This document shows positions 54,786 through 64,000 of a stretch of DNA of 64,000 nt, piece by piece; position 1 is the first letter of the stretch, and each line of letters opens with the position of its first letter. The stretch is from Streptococcus mitis. GTDB lineage: Bacteria; Bacillota; Bacilli; Lactobacillales; Streptococcaceae. The stretch is taken from NCBI GenBank assembly GCA_001560895.1, contig CP014326.1, positions 570,001 to 634,000 on the forward strand, written 5' to 3'. A model generated the notes under the pieces. It saw only the letters and a list, made by a program, of their open reading frames with translations, ran no database searches and was not told the origin of the DNA. The position numbers were made by a program, and so were the translations under genes.

Positions 54786-55088
54786 GATTTTCAAATAGCG
54801 ATGTAACATTATATAGCTTGATAGGAATGTTTAGGAATAAGGTGAATGTAACCAATATTCATAAAGCAAAATAAGAATGAAGAGTTAACGAAATCAGGAA
54901 ATAGCTGAAATATTCGTTTGCTCTTTTTGTATTTTTAATTCTGTTAAAAAGAGTGTTTTGAGTCAAAAAGAATATTTCTAGCATACTCTTTTCATTTTAT
55001 TTTAAGATGGAAAGAATATTTTTTGTTTTAAAAAATTCTCTAATTTTTATAAAAAACAATCAAAAATATTGTTTTTATTTGTATAAGG
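54786..55088. other. AT-rich intergenic region before bgaA
   Basis: I see no gene in these 303 bp. A weak dyad, AACATTATATAG, lies near 54806. The region is very AT-rich toward the bgaA promoter, which begins at 55089. Confidence 0.5.
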
Positions 55089-55116
55089 TTGACAAATTTT
55101 TTATTGTTTATAAAAT
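55089..55116 (+). promoter_or_regulatory. bgaA promoter
   Basis: TTGACA (55089-55094), 16-bp spacer, TAAAAT (55111-55116). The TTG of this -35 opens the reading frame but is not the start codon. Confidence 0.7.
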
Positions 55117-55160
55117 TGTATTATAAGATAATTATAATAAGGAGCTTGCTTTTAGAGAAA

Positions 55161-55175
55161 ATGAAAGCGGTTACT
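55161..55175 (+). promoter_or_regulatory. cre site (CcpA operator) in the bgaA leader
   Basis: ATGAAAGCGGTTACT matches WTGNAARCGNWWWCA at 14 of 15 positions. It sits ~45 bp downstream of the -10 and 15 bp before the bgaA ATG, a roadblock position for catabolite repression. Confidence 0.75.
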
Positions 55176-55190
55176 AAAAAGGGGGATTCC

Positions 55191-58100
55191 ATGCAAAAAG
55201 GTAATTGGAACAAAAAGAGAGTTTATAGTATTCGAAAATTTTCAGTCGGTGCTTGCTCAGTGCTCATAGGAAGTTGTGTGCTATTGTTAGGATCAAGTTT
55301 TAGCCTAGCTTCTGTTGCCCATGCGAATGAAAATACTAATGAACTAATTTCAATAAGTAAGCAGAATGATGATTCTGAAAATCAAGGAGAGAGTGAATAT
55401 ACATCTGAAGTGATAGCTTCAGAAAAAGCAAGTGAACAAATGGATAATATATCTCTTAAGGATAATGCAGATATTGTAGGTGTTTCTGACCAGGCTCATG
55501 AAGATCACTCCCCAGCTACAGTTGCTGATAATAAAGAATTTTCTTTAGAAGAAGGTAAGACTGAAGTGAAAAGTATGATAGAAGAAACGAAAGTATCTGA
55601 GGAAAGAAATAAATCTGAGGAAAAACACAAATCTGAAGAAACAAATAAAGCGGAATCACAAGATCCTGCTGTTTCAAAAGATAAGAAGGAATTCAAATCT
55701 GCTACAAATGAAGTTGTTGATAAGTTAATTGAAGATAGAAACCTTTCTTTCAATCAAAATTGGCACTTTAAACTAAATGCCAATGCTAAAGAAGCTGTTA
55801 AACCAGATGCAGATATATCTTCTTGGAAAAAAATGGATCTTCCTCATGATTGGAGTATTCATTTTGATTTTGATCATGATTCACCATCTCAAAATGAAGG
55901 AGGACAACTGAATGGTGGAGATGGATGGTATCGTAAAACTTTTAAGTTAGACGAAAAAGATTTAAATAAGGATGTCCGTGTGACCTTTGATGGAGTTTAC
56001 ATGGATTCACAAGTATTCGTCAATGGCCAACTTGTTGGACACTATCCAAATGGTTACAATCAATTTTCATACGACATTACCAATTATCTTTATAAGGATG
56101 GAAGAGAAAATGTTATTTCTGTTCATGCAGTAAACAAACAGCCAAGTAGTCGTTGGTATTCAGGAAGTGGCATCTATCGAGATGTGACATTGCAGGTAAC
56201 AGACAAGATTCATGTTGCAAAAAATGGAACAACTATTTTAACTCCAAAACTTGAACACCAACAAAATGGTAAGGTTGAAACCCAAGTAAGCAGTAAAATT
56301 GTTAATACAGACAATAAAGACCATGAAATTGTAGCGGAGTATCAAATTTTTGAACGAGGTGGTCAGGCAGTTACAGAACTTGTTCGAACTGAGAGTAAAA
56401 CTCTAAAAGCTAAGGAAACAATTCATTTGGATTCAGCATTAGAAGTTGAAAAACCTAAATTGTGGACAGTGTCGTCCGATAAACCTGCTTTATATGAGAT
56501 GGTAACTCGTATTTACAAAGATGGTCAGCTTGTAGATGCAAAGAAAGATTTATTTGGTTATCGTTACTATAACTGGACTCCAGACCAAGGATTCTCTTTG
56601 AACGGTGAACACATCAAGTTCCATGGAGTTTCCTTGCACCATGATCACGGAGCACTAGGAGCAGAAGAAAACTACAAGGCTGAATATCGTCGTCTGAAAC
56701 AGATGAAGGAGATGGGAGTGAATTCAATTCGTACAACCCACAATCCAGCAAGTCCTCAAACACTACAGATTGCAGCTGAACTTGGTTTATTGGTTCAGGA
56801 AGAAGCTTTTGACACTTGGTATGGAGGTAAGAAACCATACGACTATGGTCGTTTCTTTGAAAAAGATGCAACACACCCTGAAGCTAAAAAAGGGGAAAAA
56901 TGGTCAGATTATGATCTACGTACCATGGTAGAAAGAGACAAAAATAACCCAGCTGTCTTTATGTGGTCTATCGGAAATGAGATTGGAGAAGCTAATGGTG
57001 ATGCCCACTCTCTAGCAACTGTAAAACGTTTGGTTAAAGTAATCAAGGACGTTGATAAGACTCGTTATGTGACTATGGGAGCAGATAAGTTCCGTTTTGG
57101 TAATGGTAGTGGTGGACATGAGAAAATTGCTGATGAACTAGATGCGGTTGGATTCAACTACTCTGAAGATAATTACAAGAAACTTCGTGCTAAACATCCA
57201 AATTGGTTGATTTATGGTTCAGAGACCTCTTCAGCTACTCGTACTCGTGGAAGTTATTATCGTCCAGAGCGTGAATTGGTACACAGTAATCAAGACTATC
57301 GTAACTATGAGCAGTCTGATTATGGAAATGATCGTGTTGGTTGGGGTAAAACAGCAACAGCTTCATGGACTTTTGACCGGGACAATGCTGGTTATGCTGG
57401 ACAGTTTATCTGGACCGGTACTGACTATATTGGTGAACCTACGCCATGGCACAACCAAAATCAAACACCAGTCAAAAGTTCTTATTTTGGTATTGTAGAT
57501 ACAGCTGGTATTCCAAAAAATGATTTCTATCTTTACCAGAGCCAATGGGTATCTGCTCAGAAAAAACCGATGGTTCACCTACTTCCCCACTGGAACTGGG
57601 AGGACTCAGCTCTAAAAGATAATGTAGCTGATGCAGATGGTAAAATTCCAGTTCGTGCCTACTCTAACGCTGCAAGTGTGGAGTTATTGTTGAACGGTGA
57701 ATCACTGGGACAGAAGACCTTCACTAAAAAACAAACCAGTGATGGGCGAACTTACCAAGAAGGTGCTAATACTGATGAATTGTATCTTGAATGGAAAGTT
57801 GCCTATCAACCAGGTACCTTGGAAGCAATAGCTCGTGATGAATCTGGCAAGGAAATTGCTCGAGACAAGATCACAACTGCTGGCAAACCAGCAGCTGTTC
57901 GTCTCATCAAAGAAGAGCAGGCAATTGCGGCAGATGGTAAAGATTTGACTTACATCTACTACGAAATCGTTGACAGTCAAGGGAATATAGTCCCAACTGC
58001 CAATAATCTGGTTCGTTTCCAATTGCATGGACAAGGTCAACTTGTCGGTGTCGATAATGGTGAACAAGCCAGCCGTGAACGCTATAAAGCACAAGCAGAT

Positions 58101-61100
58101 GGTTCTTGGATTCGCAGAGTCTTTAACGGTAAAGGTGTTGTCATTGTCAAATCGACTGAGCAAGCAGGAAAATTTACTCTTACTGCCCATTCTGATCTCT
58201 TGAAATCGGATCAAGTGACTGTCTTTACTGGTAAAAAAGAAGGACAAGAAAAGACTGTTTTGGGTACAGAAGTAGCAAAAGTTCGTACATTGCTAGGTAA
58301 AGATCCAAAAATGCCGAAGACGGTAGCATTTGTATACAGTGATGGTAGTCGTGAGAAACATCCAGCAACCTGGTCTCAAGTTGATGTTAGTCAAGCAGGA
58401 GTTGTGACTGCTAAAGGTACAGCAAATGGACGTGAGGTAGAGGCGCGTGTCGAGGTTCTAGCAATTGCGAAAGAACTACCAACAGTTAAACGTGTTGCTC
58501 CTGGAGCTAACTTGAACACTGTAGATAAATATGTGTCAATACTTGTAACCGATGGAAGTGTACAAGAGTATGAAGTAGATAGCTGGGAGATTGCAGAAGC
58601 AGATAAAGCCAAACTTTCAGTCCCAGGATCACGTATTCAAATGACTGGTCAGTTAGCTGGAGAAACTATTCATGCAACCCTTGTGGTAGAAGAAGGAAAT
58701 GTTGCAGCACCTGCAGTGCCAACTGTAACTGTTGGTGGTGAAGCTGTGACAGGGCTTACTAGTCACCATCCAATGCAATATCGTACTCTAGCTTATGGAT
58801 CAAAATTGCCAGAAGTCTCAGCAAGTGCTGAAAATGCTGATGTTACAGTCCTTCAAGCAAGTGCAGCAAACGGTATGCGCGCAAGTATCTTTGTTCAGTC
58901 AAAAGATGGTGCCCCACTTCAAACCTATGCAATCCAATTCCTAGAAGAAGCACCAAAAATTGACCATTTGAGCTTGCAGGTGGAGCAAGCTGACGGCCTT
59001 AAAGAAGATCAAACAGTGAAATTGTCTGTTCTTGCTCACTATCAAGACGGAACACAAGCAATTCTACCAGCTGATAAGGTGACCTTCTCTACAAGTGGTG
59101 AAGGGGAAGTTGCAGTCCGTAAGGGAATGCTTGAACTTCATAGACCAGGAGTAGTCGCTCTCAAAGCTGTATATGAGGGTGCTGAAGGCCAGGTTAATCT
59201 CACTATTCAAGCCAATACTGAGAAGAAGATTGCGAAATCTATCCGTCCTGTAAATGTAGTGACAGATTTACACCAAGAACCTACTCTTCCGTCAACAGTA
59301 ACTGTTGAGTATGACAAAGGTTTCCCTAAAGCTCACAAAGTAACTTGGCAAGCTATTCCAAAAGAAAAACTAGACCACTATCAAACCTTTGAGGTGTTAG
59401 GTGAAGTTGAAGGGATTGATCTTGAGGCGCGTGCCAAAGTCTCTGTAGAAGGCATCGTTTCGGTTGAAGAAGTCAGTGTGACAACACCGATCGCAGAAGC
59501 GCCACAATTACCAGAAAGCGTTCGTACATATGATTCAAATGGTCACGTTTCATCAGCTAAGGTTGCATGGGATGCGATTCGTCCAGAGCAATACGCCAAG
59601 GAAGGTGTCTTTACAGTTAATGGTCGCTTAGAAGGTACTCAATTAACAACTAAACTTCATGTTCGCGTATCTGCTCAAACAGAGCAAGGAGCAAATATTT
59701 CTGACCAATGGACAGGTTCAGAATTGCCACTTGCCTTTGCTTCAGACTCGAATCCAACCGACCCTGTTTCAAATGTCAACGATAAATTGATTTCCTTTAA
59801 TGACCGACCAGCCAACCGTTGGACAAACTGGAATCGTAGTAATCCAGAAGCTTCAGTCGGTGTTCTGTTTGGAGATTCAGGTATCTTGAGCAAACGTTCC
59901 GTTGATAATCTAAGTGTTGGATTCCACGAAGACCACGGAGTCGGTGCTCCTAAGTCTTATGTGATTGAGTATTATGTTGGCCAAAAGGTTCCGACAGCTC
60001 CTAAAAATCCTAGCTTTGTAGGCGGTGAAAATCATGCCTTTAATGATCCTGCTAACTGGAAACCAGTTACCAATCTAAAAGCACCAGCTCAACTCAAGGC
60101 TGGAGAAATGAATCACTTTAGCTTTGATAAAGTTGAAACTTATGCAGTTCGCATTCGCATGGTTAAAGCAGATAATAAGCGAGGAACTTCTATCACAGAA
60201 GTACAAATCTTTGCCAAACAAGTTGCGCCAGCCAAACAAGGAAAGACAAGAATCCAAGTTGACGGCAAAGACTTAGTAAACTTCAATCCTGATTTGGCAG
60301 ACTACTATCTTGAGTCTGGAGATGGAAAAGTTCCTGCAGTAACAGCAAGTGTTAGCAACAATGGTCTTGCTACAATCGTTCCCAGTGTTCGTGAAGGTGA
60401 ACCAGTCCGTGTCATCGCGAAAGCAGAAAATGGAGACATCCTAGGAGAATACCGCCTACACTTCACAAACGATAAAGACTTGCTCTCTCGTAAACCAGTT
60501 GTTGCGTTTAAACAAGCTCGCTTGTTACAAGTAGGTCAATCGCTTGAGTTACCAACTAAGGTTCCTGTTTATTTCACAGGTAAGGACGGCTATGAGATAA
60601 AAGACTTGGCAGTGGAATGGGAAGAAGTTCCAGCAGAAAATGTCACAAAAGCAGGTCAATTTACTGTTCAAGGTCGTGTCCTTGGTAGTAATCTTATAGC
60701 TGAATTCTCTGTACGAGTGACAGACAAACTAGGTGAGGCTCTCTCAGATAACCCTGATTATGATGAAAATGGGAATCAGGCCTTTGCTTCAGCAACCAAC
60801 GATATTGACAACAGTTCCCATGACCGTGTTGACTATCTCAATGACGGTGATCACTCAGAAAATCGTCGTTGGACAAACTGGTCTGCAAGACCATCTACTA
60901 ATACAGAAGCATCAGCAGGCGTCATCTTCCGTGAAAATGGTAAGATTGTAGAACGGACTGTTGCACAAGCCAAACTCCAGTTCTTTGCAGATAGTGGTAC
61001 AGATGCACCATCTAAACTCGTTTTGGAACGCTATATTGGTCCAGACTTTGAAGTGCCAACCTACTATTCAAACTACCAAGCTTATGAAGCAGATCATCCA

Positions 61101-62354
61101 TTTAATAATCCGGAAAATTGGGCTGCTGTTCCTTATCGTGCGAATAAAGACATTGAAGCTGGAGATGAAATCAATGTAACATTTAAAGCTGTCAAAGCCA
61201 AAGCTATGAGATGGCGCATGGATCGTAAGTCAGACAAGAGTGGTGTTGCGATGATTGAAATGACCTTCCTTGCACCGAGCGAATTGCCTCAAGATAGCAC
61301 TCAATCAAAGATTCTTGTGGATGGAAAAGATCTTCCAGATTTCGTTGAAAATCGTCAAGACTATCAAATCACCTATAAAGGTCAACGTCCAAAAGTCTCA
61401 GTTGAAGAAAACAATCAAGTAGTTTCAACAGTTGTAGATAGTGGAGAGGATAGCCTTCCAGTACTTGTTCGCCTAGTTTCAGAGAGTGGAAAACAAGTCA
61501 AGGAATACCGTGTCCAGTTGACTAAGGAGAAACCAGTTTCTGAGAAGACAGTTGCTGCAGTACAGGAGGATTTACCAAAATTAGAAGCTCTTGAACAAGA
61601 TTTGGCCTACAAGACAATTGAGAAAAAAGATTCAAGGCTTTATCTTGGTGAAACTCGTTTAGAACAAGAAGGACAAGTTGGTAAGGAACGAATTCTTATC
61701 TCTATCAATCCTGACGGAAGTAAGGAAGAAAAATTCCGTGAAATAGTTCAAACTCCAACAAACCGTATTGTTGTTGTCGGAACTAAACTAGGAACCGCTC
61801 TTCCAGAGGACGAATTCAATACTCTAGTTTTCAACAGACCAGAGCTTATAGTTGAGGAAGAGGCAGTCGGCTTCCAAATCCAGGAGCGTAAGTCTGACAA
61901 GTTATATCTAGGTGAAACTCGTATCCTCCAAGAAGGAAGACAAGGTCTCCGTATTCACTTGATTGAAGTAGAAAATGGCAAGCGGACTGAGAAAGAAAGC
62001 TATGATAAAGTTATAGCTCAGGACCGTATTGTAGAGGTTGGTACAGCTATAAAGGATACAAAATCAGCTTCTCAAGAAAATCTTAAACCAGCTCCTCAGG
62101 AAGCTAGCAAGTCTGTTCTACAAGATCAAGATGTTCAAAAACCAGAATCTCAAGAAACTACAAAACAACAAGTAGCAACTGAGAAAACGGATGTAAAACA
62201 AGTGAGCTCACGTTCAGTTGAAGCCCAGCAAGATGAAAAGAACCACTTGCCAAACACTGGAACAGAGGCAGAACAGGCAGCAGTCGCAGCAGGTTTAGCT
62301 CTTCTAGGTTTGAGTGCAGGATTAGTAGCCACTAAAGGTAAAAAAGAAGATTAG
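55191..62354 (+). CDS. bgaA: Cell wall-anchored exo-beta-galactosidase BgaA
   Basis: The 2387-aa surface enzyme has a YSIRK signal peptide (KRVYSIRKFSVGACSVLIGS), an acidic linker with repeated KSEE units, and a GH2 sugar-binding and catalytic domain. Acid/base Glu597 is in WSIGNEIGEAN and nucleophile Glu678 in YGSETSSATRTRG, 81 residues apart as in pneumococcal BgaA. Ig-like (Big) domains, two CBM71-like modules (about 1500-1680 and 1850-2020), G5-like repeats near 2145-2290 and sorting signal LPNTG (2353-2357) follow. It removes terminal beta-1,4 galactose from host glycans and aids adhesion. ATG 55191 has GGGGG upstream; ATG 55161 lies in the cre site. No galactose PTS genes are adjacent. 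Confidence 0.94.
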   Translation: MQKGNWNKKRVYSIRKFSVGACSVLIGSCVLLLGSSFSLASVAHANENTNELISISKQNDDSENQGESEYTSEVIASEKASEQMDNISLKDNADIVGVSDQAHEDHSPATVADNKEFSLEEGKTEVKSMIEETKVSEERNKSEEKHKSEETNKAESQDPAVSKDKKEFKSATNEVVDKLIEDRNLSFNQNWHFKLNANAKEAVKPDADISSWKKMDLPHDWSIHFDFDHDSPSQNEGGQLNGGDGWYRKTFKLDEKDLNKDVRVTFDGVYMDSQVFVNGQLVGHYPNGYNQFSYDITNYLYKDGRENVISVHAVNKQPSSRWYSGSGIYRDVTLQVTDKIHVAKNGTTILTPKLEHQQNGKVETQVSSKIVNTDNKDHEIVAEYQIFERGGQAVTELVRTESKTLKAKETIHLDSALEVEKPKLWTVSSDKPALYEMVTRIYKDGQLVDAKKDLFGYRYYNWTPDQGFSLNGEHIKFHGVSLHHDHGALGAEENYKAEYRRLKQMKEMGVNSIRTTHNPASPQTLQIAAELGLLVQEEAFDTWYGGKKPYDYGRFFEKDATHPEAKKGEKWSDYDLRTMVERDKNNPAVFMWSIGNEIGEANGDAHSLATVKRLVKVIKDVDKTRYVTMGADKFRFGNGSGGHEKIADELDAVGFNYSEDNYKKLRAKHPNWLIYGSETSSATRTRGSYYRPERELVHSNQDYRNYEQSDYGNDRVGWGKTATASWTFDRDNAGYAGQFIWTGTDYIGEPTPWHNQNQTPVKSSYFGIVDTAGIPKNDFYLYQSQWVSAQKKPMVHLLPHWNWEDSALKDNVADADGKIPVRAYSNAASVELLLNGESLGQKTFTKKQTSDGRTYQEGANTDELYLEWKVAYQPGTLEAIARDESGKEIARDKITTAGKPAAVRLIKEEQAIAADGKDLTYIYYEIVDSQGNIVPTANNLVRFQLHGQGQLVGVDNGEQASRERYKAQADGSWIRRVFNGKGVVIVKSTEQAGKFTLTAHSDLLKSDQVTVFTGKKEGQEKTVLGTEVAKVRTLLGKDPKMPKTVAFVYSDGSREKHPATWSQVDVSQAGVVTAKGTANGREVEARVEVLAIAKELPTVKRVAPGANLNTVDKYVSILVTDGSVQEYEVDSWEIAEADKAKLSVPGSRIQMTGQLAGETIHATLVVEEGNVAAPAVPTVTVGGEAVTGLTSHHPMQYRTLAYGSKLPEVSASAENADVTVLQASAANGMRASIFVQSKDGAPLQTYAIQFLEEAPKIDHLSLQVEQADGLKEDQTVKLSVLAHYQDGTQAILPADKVTFSTSGEGEVAVRKGMLELHRPGVVALKAVYEGAEGQVNLTIQANTEKKIAKSIRPVNVVTDLHQEPTLPSTVTVEYDKGFPKAHKVTWQAIPKEKLDHYQTFEVLGEVEGIDLEARAKVSVEGIVSVEEVSVTTPIAEAPQLPESVRTYDSNGHVSSAKVAWDAIRPEQYAKEGVFTVNGRLEGTQLTTKLHVRVSAQTEQGANISDQWTGSELPLAFASDSNPTDPVSNVNDKLISFNDRPANRWTNWNRSNPEASVGVLFGDSGILSKRSVDNLSVGFHEDHGVGAPKSYVIEYYVGQKVPTAPKNPSFVGGENHAFNDPANWKPVTNLKAPAQLKAGEMNHFSFDKVETYAVRIRMVKADNKRGTSITEVQIFAKQVAPAKQGKTRIQVDGKDLVNFNPDLADYYLESGDGKVPAVTASVSNNGLATIVPSVREGEPVRVIAKAENGDILGEYRLHFTNDKDLLSRKPVVAFKQARLLQVGQSLELPTKVPVYFTGKDGYEIKDLAVEWEEVPAENVTKAGQFTVQGRVLGSNLIAEFSVRVTDKLGEALSDNPDYDENGNQAFASATNDIDNSSHDRVDYLNDGDHSENRRWTNWSARPSTNTEASAGVIFRENGKIVERTVAQAKLQFFADSGTDAPSKLVLERYIGPDFEVPTYYSNYQAYEADHPFNNPENWAAVPYRANKDIEAGDEINVTFKAVKAKAMRWRMDRKSDKSGVAMIEMTFLAPSELPQDSTQSKILVDGKDLPDFVENRQDYQITYKGQRPKVSVEENNQVVSTVVDSGEDSLPVLVRLVSESGKQVKEYRVQLTKEKPVSEKTVAAVQEDLPKLEALEQDLAYKTIEKKDSRLYLGETRLEQEGQVGKERILISINPDGSKEEKFREIVQTPTNRIVVVGTKLGTALPEDEFNTLVFNRPELIVEEEAVGFQIQERKSDKLYLGETRILQEGRQGLRIHLIEVENGKRTEKESYDKVIAQDRIVEVGTAIKDTKSASQENLKPAPQEASKSVLQDQDVQKPESQETTKQQVATEKTDVKQVSSRSVEAQQDEKNHLPNTGTEAEQAAVAAGLALLGLSAGLVATKGKKED

Positions 62355-62416
62355 AAATTTTGATACCGTCTTTATCGTTAAAGATTAGAGAGAAGTTCTT
62401 GTCCTAGATAGAAGAT

Positions 62417-62455
62417 AAATCCCTTGGAATATAAGTTTCTAAGGGATTTTCTTTG
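62417..62455 (+). terminator. bgaA terminator
   Basis: AAATCCCTT (62417-62425) / AAGGGATTT (62441-62449) followed by TCTTTG. Confidence 0.75.
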
Positions 62456-62496
62456 TATAAAATTGTATAGTGTTATTGTCTATCCTATTTTGTAGA

Positions 62497-62535
62497 GAAA
62501 GTAAAAATCCCTAGGCCTCAACTTTCTAGGGATTT
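62497..62535 (-). terminator. Terminator of the DUF3397 gene
   Basis: On the minus strand, AAATCCCTAG / CTAGGGATTT (62505-62514 and 62526-62535) is followed by TTTTACTTTC. Confidence 0.75.
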
Positions 62536-62537
62536 GA

Positions 62538-62891
62538 CTATTTTATTAAGAACAATTCAACAATCATCTCGATATACATGATCAGGGTTAATAAGAATCC
62601 TGCACGCCAGAAGAATTTGATGAATTTAGGATAGTAAAAGCTGCGTTTTTTCAAAAGGAAGAAAAAAACGAGAATAATGGCTAGGACTGAGAGGGCTAGG
62701 CCTAGTCTAGGGAGAAAATTATGGGTAAAGGTCTTAGCTGTAATCAAGTAATACTCAAATACCAAGACCGGAAAAGCTAAATCCGCAAAGTTTCGTCCTA
62801 GTTTTTTTAATCTAAACAGTTTGGTTAGGATGATGCAGACTACTAAGGTCAGTATCAATAATAAAATAGATGCTAATTTCATTAAAATCAT
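62538..62891 (-). CDS. DUF3397-type four-helix membrane protein
   Basis: The ~117-aa protein has four hydrophobic helices (about residues 5-24, 37-52, 62-82, 90-115) with a basic loop, KLFRLKKLGRN. It resembles the DUF3397 family of unknown function. Three ATGs lie near the start (62897, 62891, 62882). I prefer 62891, because a TTTCCA (62926-62921), 17-bp, TACAAT (62903-62898) promoter ends 6 nt before it and no ribosome site exists, implying a leaderless message. Confidence 0.7.
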   Translation of the reverse strand: MILMKLASILLLILTLVVCIILTKLFRLKKLGRNFADLAFPVLVFEYYLITAKTFTHNFLPRLGLALSVLAIILVFFFLLKKRSFYYPKFIKFFWRAGFLLTLIMYIEMIVELFLIK

Positions 62892-62961
62892 ATCCATATT
62901 GTATCATAAAAAATGGCTAATGGAAACGAGAAATAGAGGAATTTATAGGAAAGTCAGGCTT

Positions 62962-62990
62962 TTGAGATTGTGGGTGTTTTTTGTTATAAT
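62962..62990 (+). promoter_or_regulatory. Promoter of mnmL with leaderless geometry
   Basis: TTGAGA (62962-62967), 17-bp spacer, TATAAT (62985-62990), then 7 nt to ATG 62998; no ribosome site. Confidence 0.7.
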
Positions 62991-62997
62991 GAAGGTT

Positions 62998-63945
62998 ATG
63001 AAATCTTATAATACCTTGAATGATTATTATCGAAAACTTTTTGGAGAAAAGACCTTTAAAGTCCCTATTGATGCGGGATTTGACTGTCCCAATCGTGATG
63101 GAACTGTAGCTCATGGAGGCTGTACTTTTTGTACGGTTTCAGGTTCTGGAGATGCTATCGTAGCACCGGATGCGCCTATCCGTGAGCAATTTTATAAGGA
63201 AATTGACTTTATGCATCGCAAGTGGCCAGACGTGCAGAAGTATCTGGTTTATTTTCAAAATTTTACCAATACCCATGAAAAGGTGGAAGTGATTCGGGAA
63301 CGCTATGAGCAGGCTATCAACGAGCCAGGTGTAGTGGGAATTAATATCGGAACACGCCCTGACTGTTTACCAGACGAAACCATTGAATATTTGGCTGAAT
63401 TGTCGGAGCGCATGCATGTGACGGTTGAATTGGGCTTGCAGACTACTTTTGAAACAACTTCTGATTTGATTAACCGTGCCCACTCTTATGAATTGTACGT
63501 GGAAACGGTCAAGCGTTTGAGAAAGTATCCCAAAATTGAGATTGTCTCCCATCTGATCAATGGACTTCCTGGTGAAACCCATGAGATGATGGTTGAAAAT
63601 GTCCGCCGCTGTGTCACGGATAACGATATTCAAGGAATTAAACTGCACTTGCTTCACCTGATGACCAATACGCGTATGCAACGAGATTACCACGAGGGAC
63701 GTTTGCAACTGATGAGTCAGGACGAATATGTCAAGGTCATCTGCGACCAACTGGAAATCATTCCCAAGCATATTGTTATCCATCGAATCACAGGAGATGC
63801 ACCTAGGGATATGCTGATTGGTCCTATGTGGAGCCTCAATAAATGGGAAGTTCTCAACAGTATTGAGACGGAGATGCGACGTCGTGGAAGCGTTCAAGGA
63901 TGCAAGGCTGTAAAACAGGAGTTTAATAATGAAAAGACCACTTGA
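62998..63945 (+). CDS. mnmL: Radical SAM protein, TIGR01212/YtqA family (tRNA mnm5U pathway)
   Basis: The 315-aa radical SAM enzyme has its cluster cysteines in FDCPNRDG and GGCTFC (C-x12-C-x2-C). GINIGTRPDCLPDETI, ELGLQTTFETT and NGLPGETHEMM follow in the SAM barrel. The family (YtqA, recently named MnmL in Bacillus) is linked with MnmM to making mnm5-uridine at tRNA position 34 in bacteria lacking MnmC; that link is from memory. The mnmM gene begins inside its last 17 nt. ATG 62998 starts the family sequence; upstream open frame is non-coding. Confidence 0.87.
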   Translation: MKSYNTLNDYYRKLFGEKTFKVPIDAGFDCPNRDGTVAHGGCTFCTVSGSGDAIVAPDAPIREQFYKEIDFMHRKWPDVQKYLVYFQNFTNTHEKVEVIRERYEQAINEPGVVGINIGTRPDCLPDETIEYLAELSERMHVTVELGLQTTFETTSDLINRAHSYELYVETVKRLRKYPKIEIVSHLINGLPGETHEMMVENVRRCVTDNDIQGIKLHLLHLMTNTRMQRDYHEGRLQLMSQDEYVKVICDQLEIIPKHIVIHRITGDAPRDMLIGPMWSLNKWEVLNSIETEMRRRGSVQGCKAVKQEFNNEKTT

Positions 63946-64000
63946 GATGGCACATGATTTTTTAGATGAGGTTGTAACTCAGGACGATACCGTAGTGGAT
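63929..64000 (+). CDS. mnmM: tRNA mnm5U methyltransferase MnmM (YtqB family), 5' end only
   Basis: The reading frame starts at ATG 63929, overlapping mnmL by 17 nt, and runs off the window after 24 codons (MKRPLEMAHDFLDEVVTQDD...VVD). This N terminus fits the YtqB/MnmM class I SAM methyltransferase, whose SAM-binding motif would follow directly. Ribosome site CAGGAG. Partial because the window ends. Confidence 0.75.
   Translation, partial: MKRPLEMAHDFLDEVVTQDDTVVD

Noticed and set aside
55089..55190. Upstream extension of the bgaA frame starting at TTG 55089
   Set aside because: The TTG is the -35 hexamer, and the interval contains the promoter and cre site. The YSIRK signal peptide fits a start at 55191 with a GGGGG ribosome site.

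Overview
The window is a low-GC Firmicute chromosome of the Streptococcus mitis / pneumoniae group. Evidence for this is the set of BOX repeats, the vex1-vex2-vex3-vncR-vncS-fba block, the LPXTG surface proteins PrtA and BgaA, an IS1167-like ISL3 element and a choline-binding protein. From memory of pneumococcal maps, the first half (thrS, rpsO, cadD, galE, cmk, truA, codY) and the second half (vex/vnc, fba, prtA, bgaA) lie far apart in S. pneumoniae. They join here at a tRNA-Leu, which fits a rearranged relative such as S. mitis, S. pseudopneumoniae or S. oralis better than S. pneumoniae itself. That is an inference.

Layout. 1-2.2 kb: broken TMEM175-like gene, a K+ channel and a DUF389 membrane protein. 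2.2-4.5 kb: thrS (minus strand) with its T-box leader. 4.6-5 kb: rpsO. 5.1-6.8 kb: accessory segment flanked by ~100-bp direct repeats, holding a 4-repeat CRISPR array without cas genes and cadD behind a palindromic operator. 6.8-10.4 kb: iron-siderophore type ABC operon ending in a probable siderophore esterase. 10.4-24.3 kb: housekeeping genes (acyltransferase, P-type ATPase, trmK, Nif3, galE, glycosyltransferase, ferredoxin, LysM protein, cmk, PhnA-like, MFS, truA, thiD/pdxK, ECF S component). 24.5-29.3 kb: minus-strand genes pepQ, gatD-murT (lipid II amidation) and an RclA/Har-type flavoprotein. 29.6-33 kb: DEAD helicase, codY, pncA, tRNA-Leu.

33-38.8 kb: vex ABC transporter and vncRS two-component system, with no Pep27 reading frame visible. 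38.9-39.8 kb: fba. 40-42.2 kb: an AT-rich inserted gene for an unusual 743-aa protein without a signal peptide. It combines an unrecognised N-terminal part, a conserved-looking GHG/DNAKNGADR region, a glycine-zipper hydrophobic segment and five choline-binding repeats. 42.6-45.2 kb: three-gene ABC-2 exporter. 46-52.5 kb: prtA. 52.9-54.3 kb: ISL3 element with an exact 8-bp target duplication. 54.5-62.4 kb: small membrane protein and bgaA, the latter with a CcpA cre site in its leader. 62.5-64 kb: DUF3397 gene (minus strand), mnmL, and the start of mnmM.

The most promising novelty is the choline-binding glycine-zipper protein at 40-42 kb. Next come the orphan CRISPR array with its cadD cassette, and the ABC transporter plus esterase operon.
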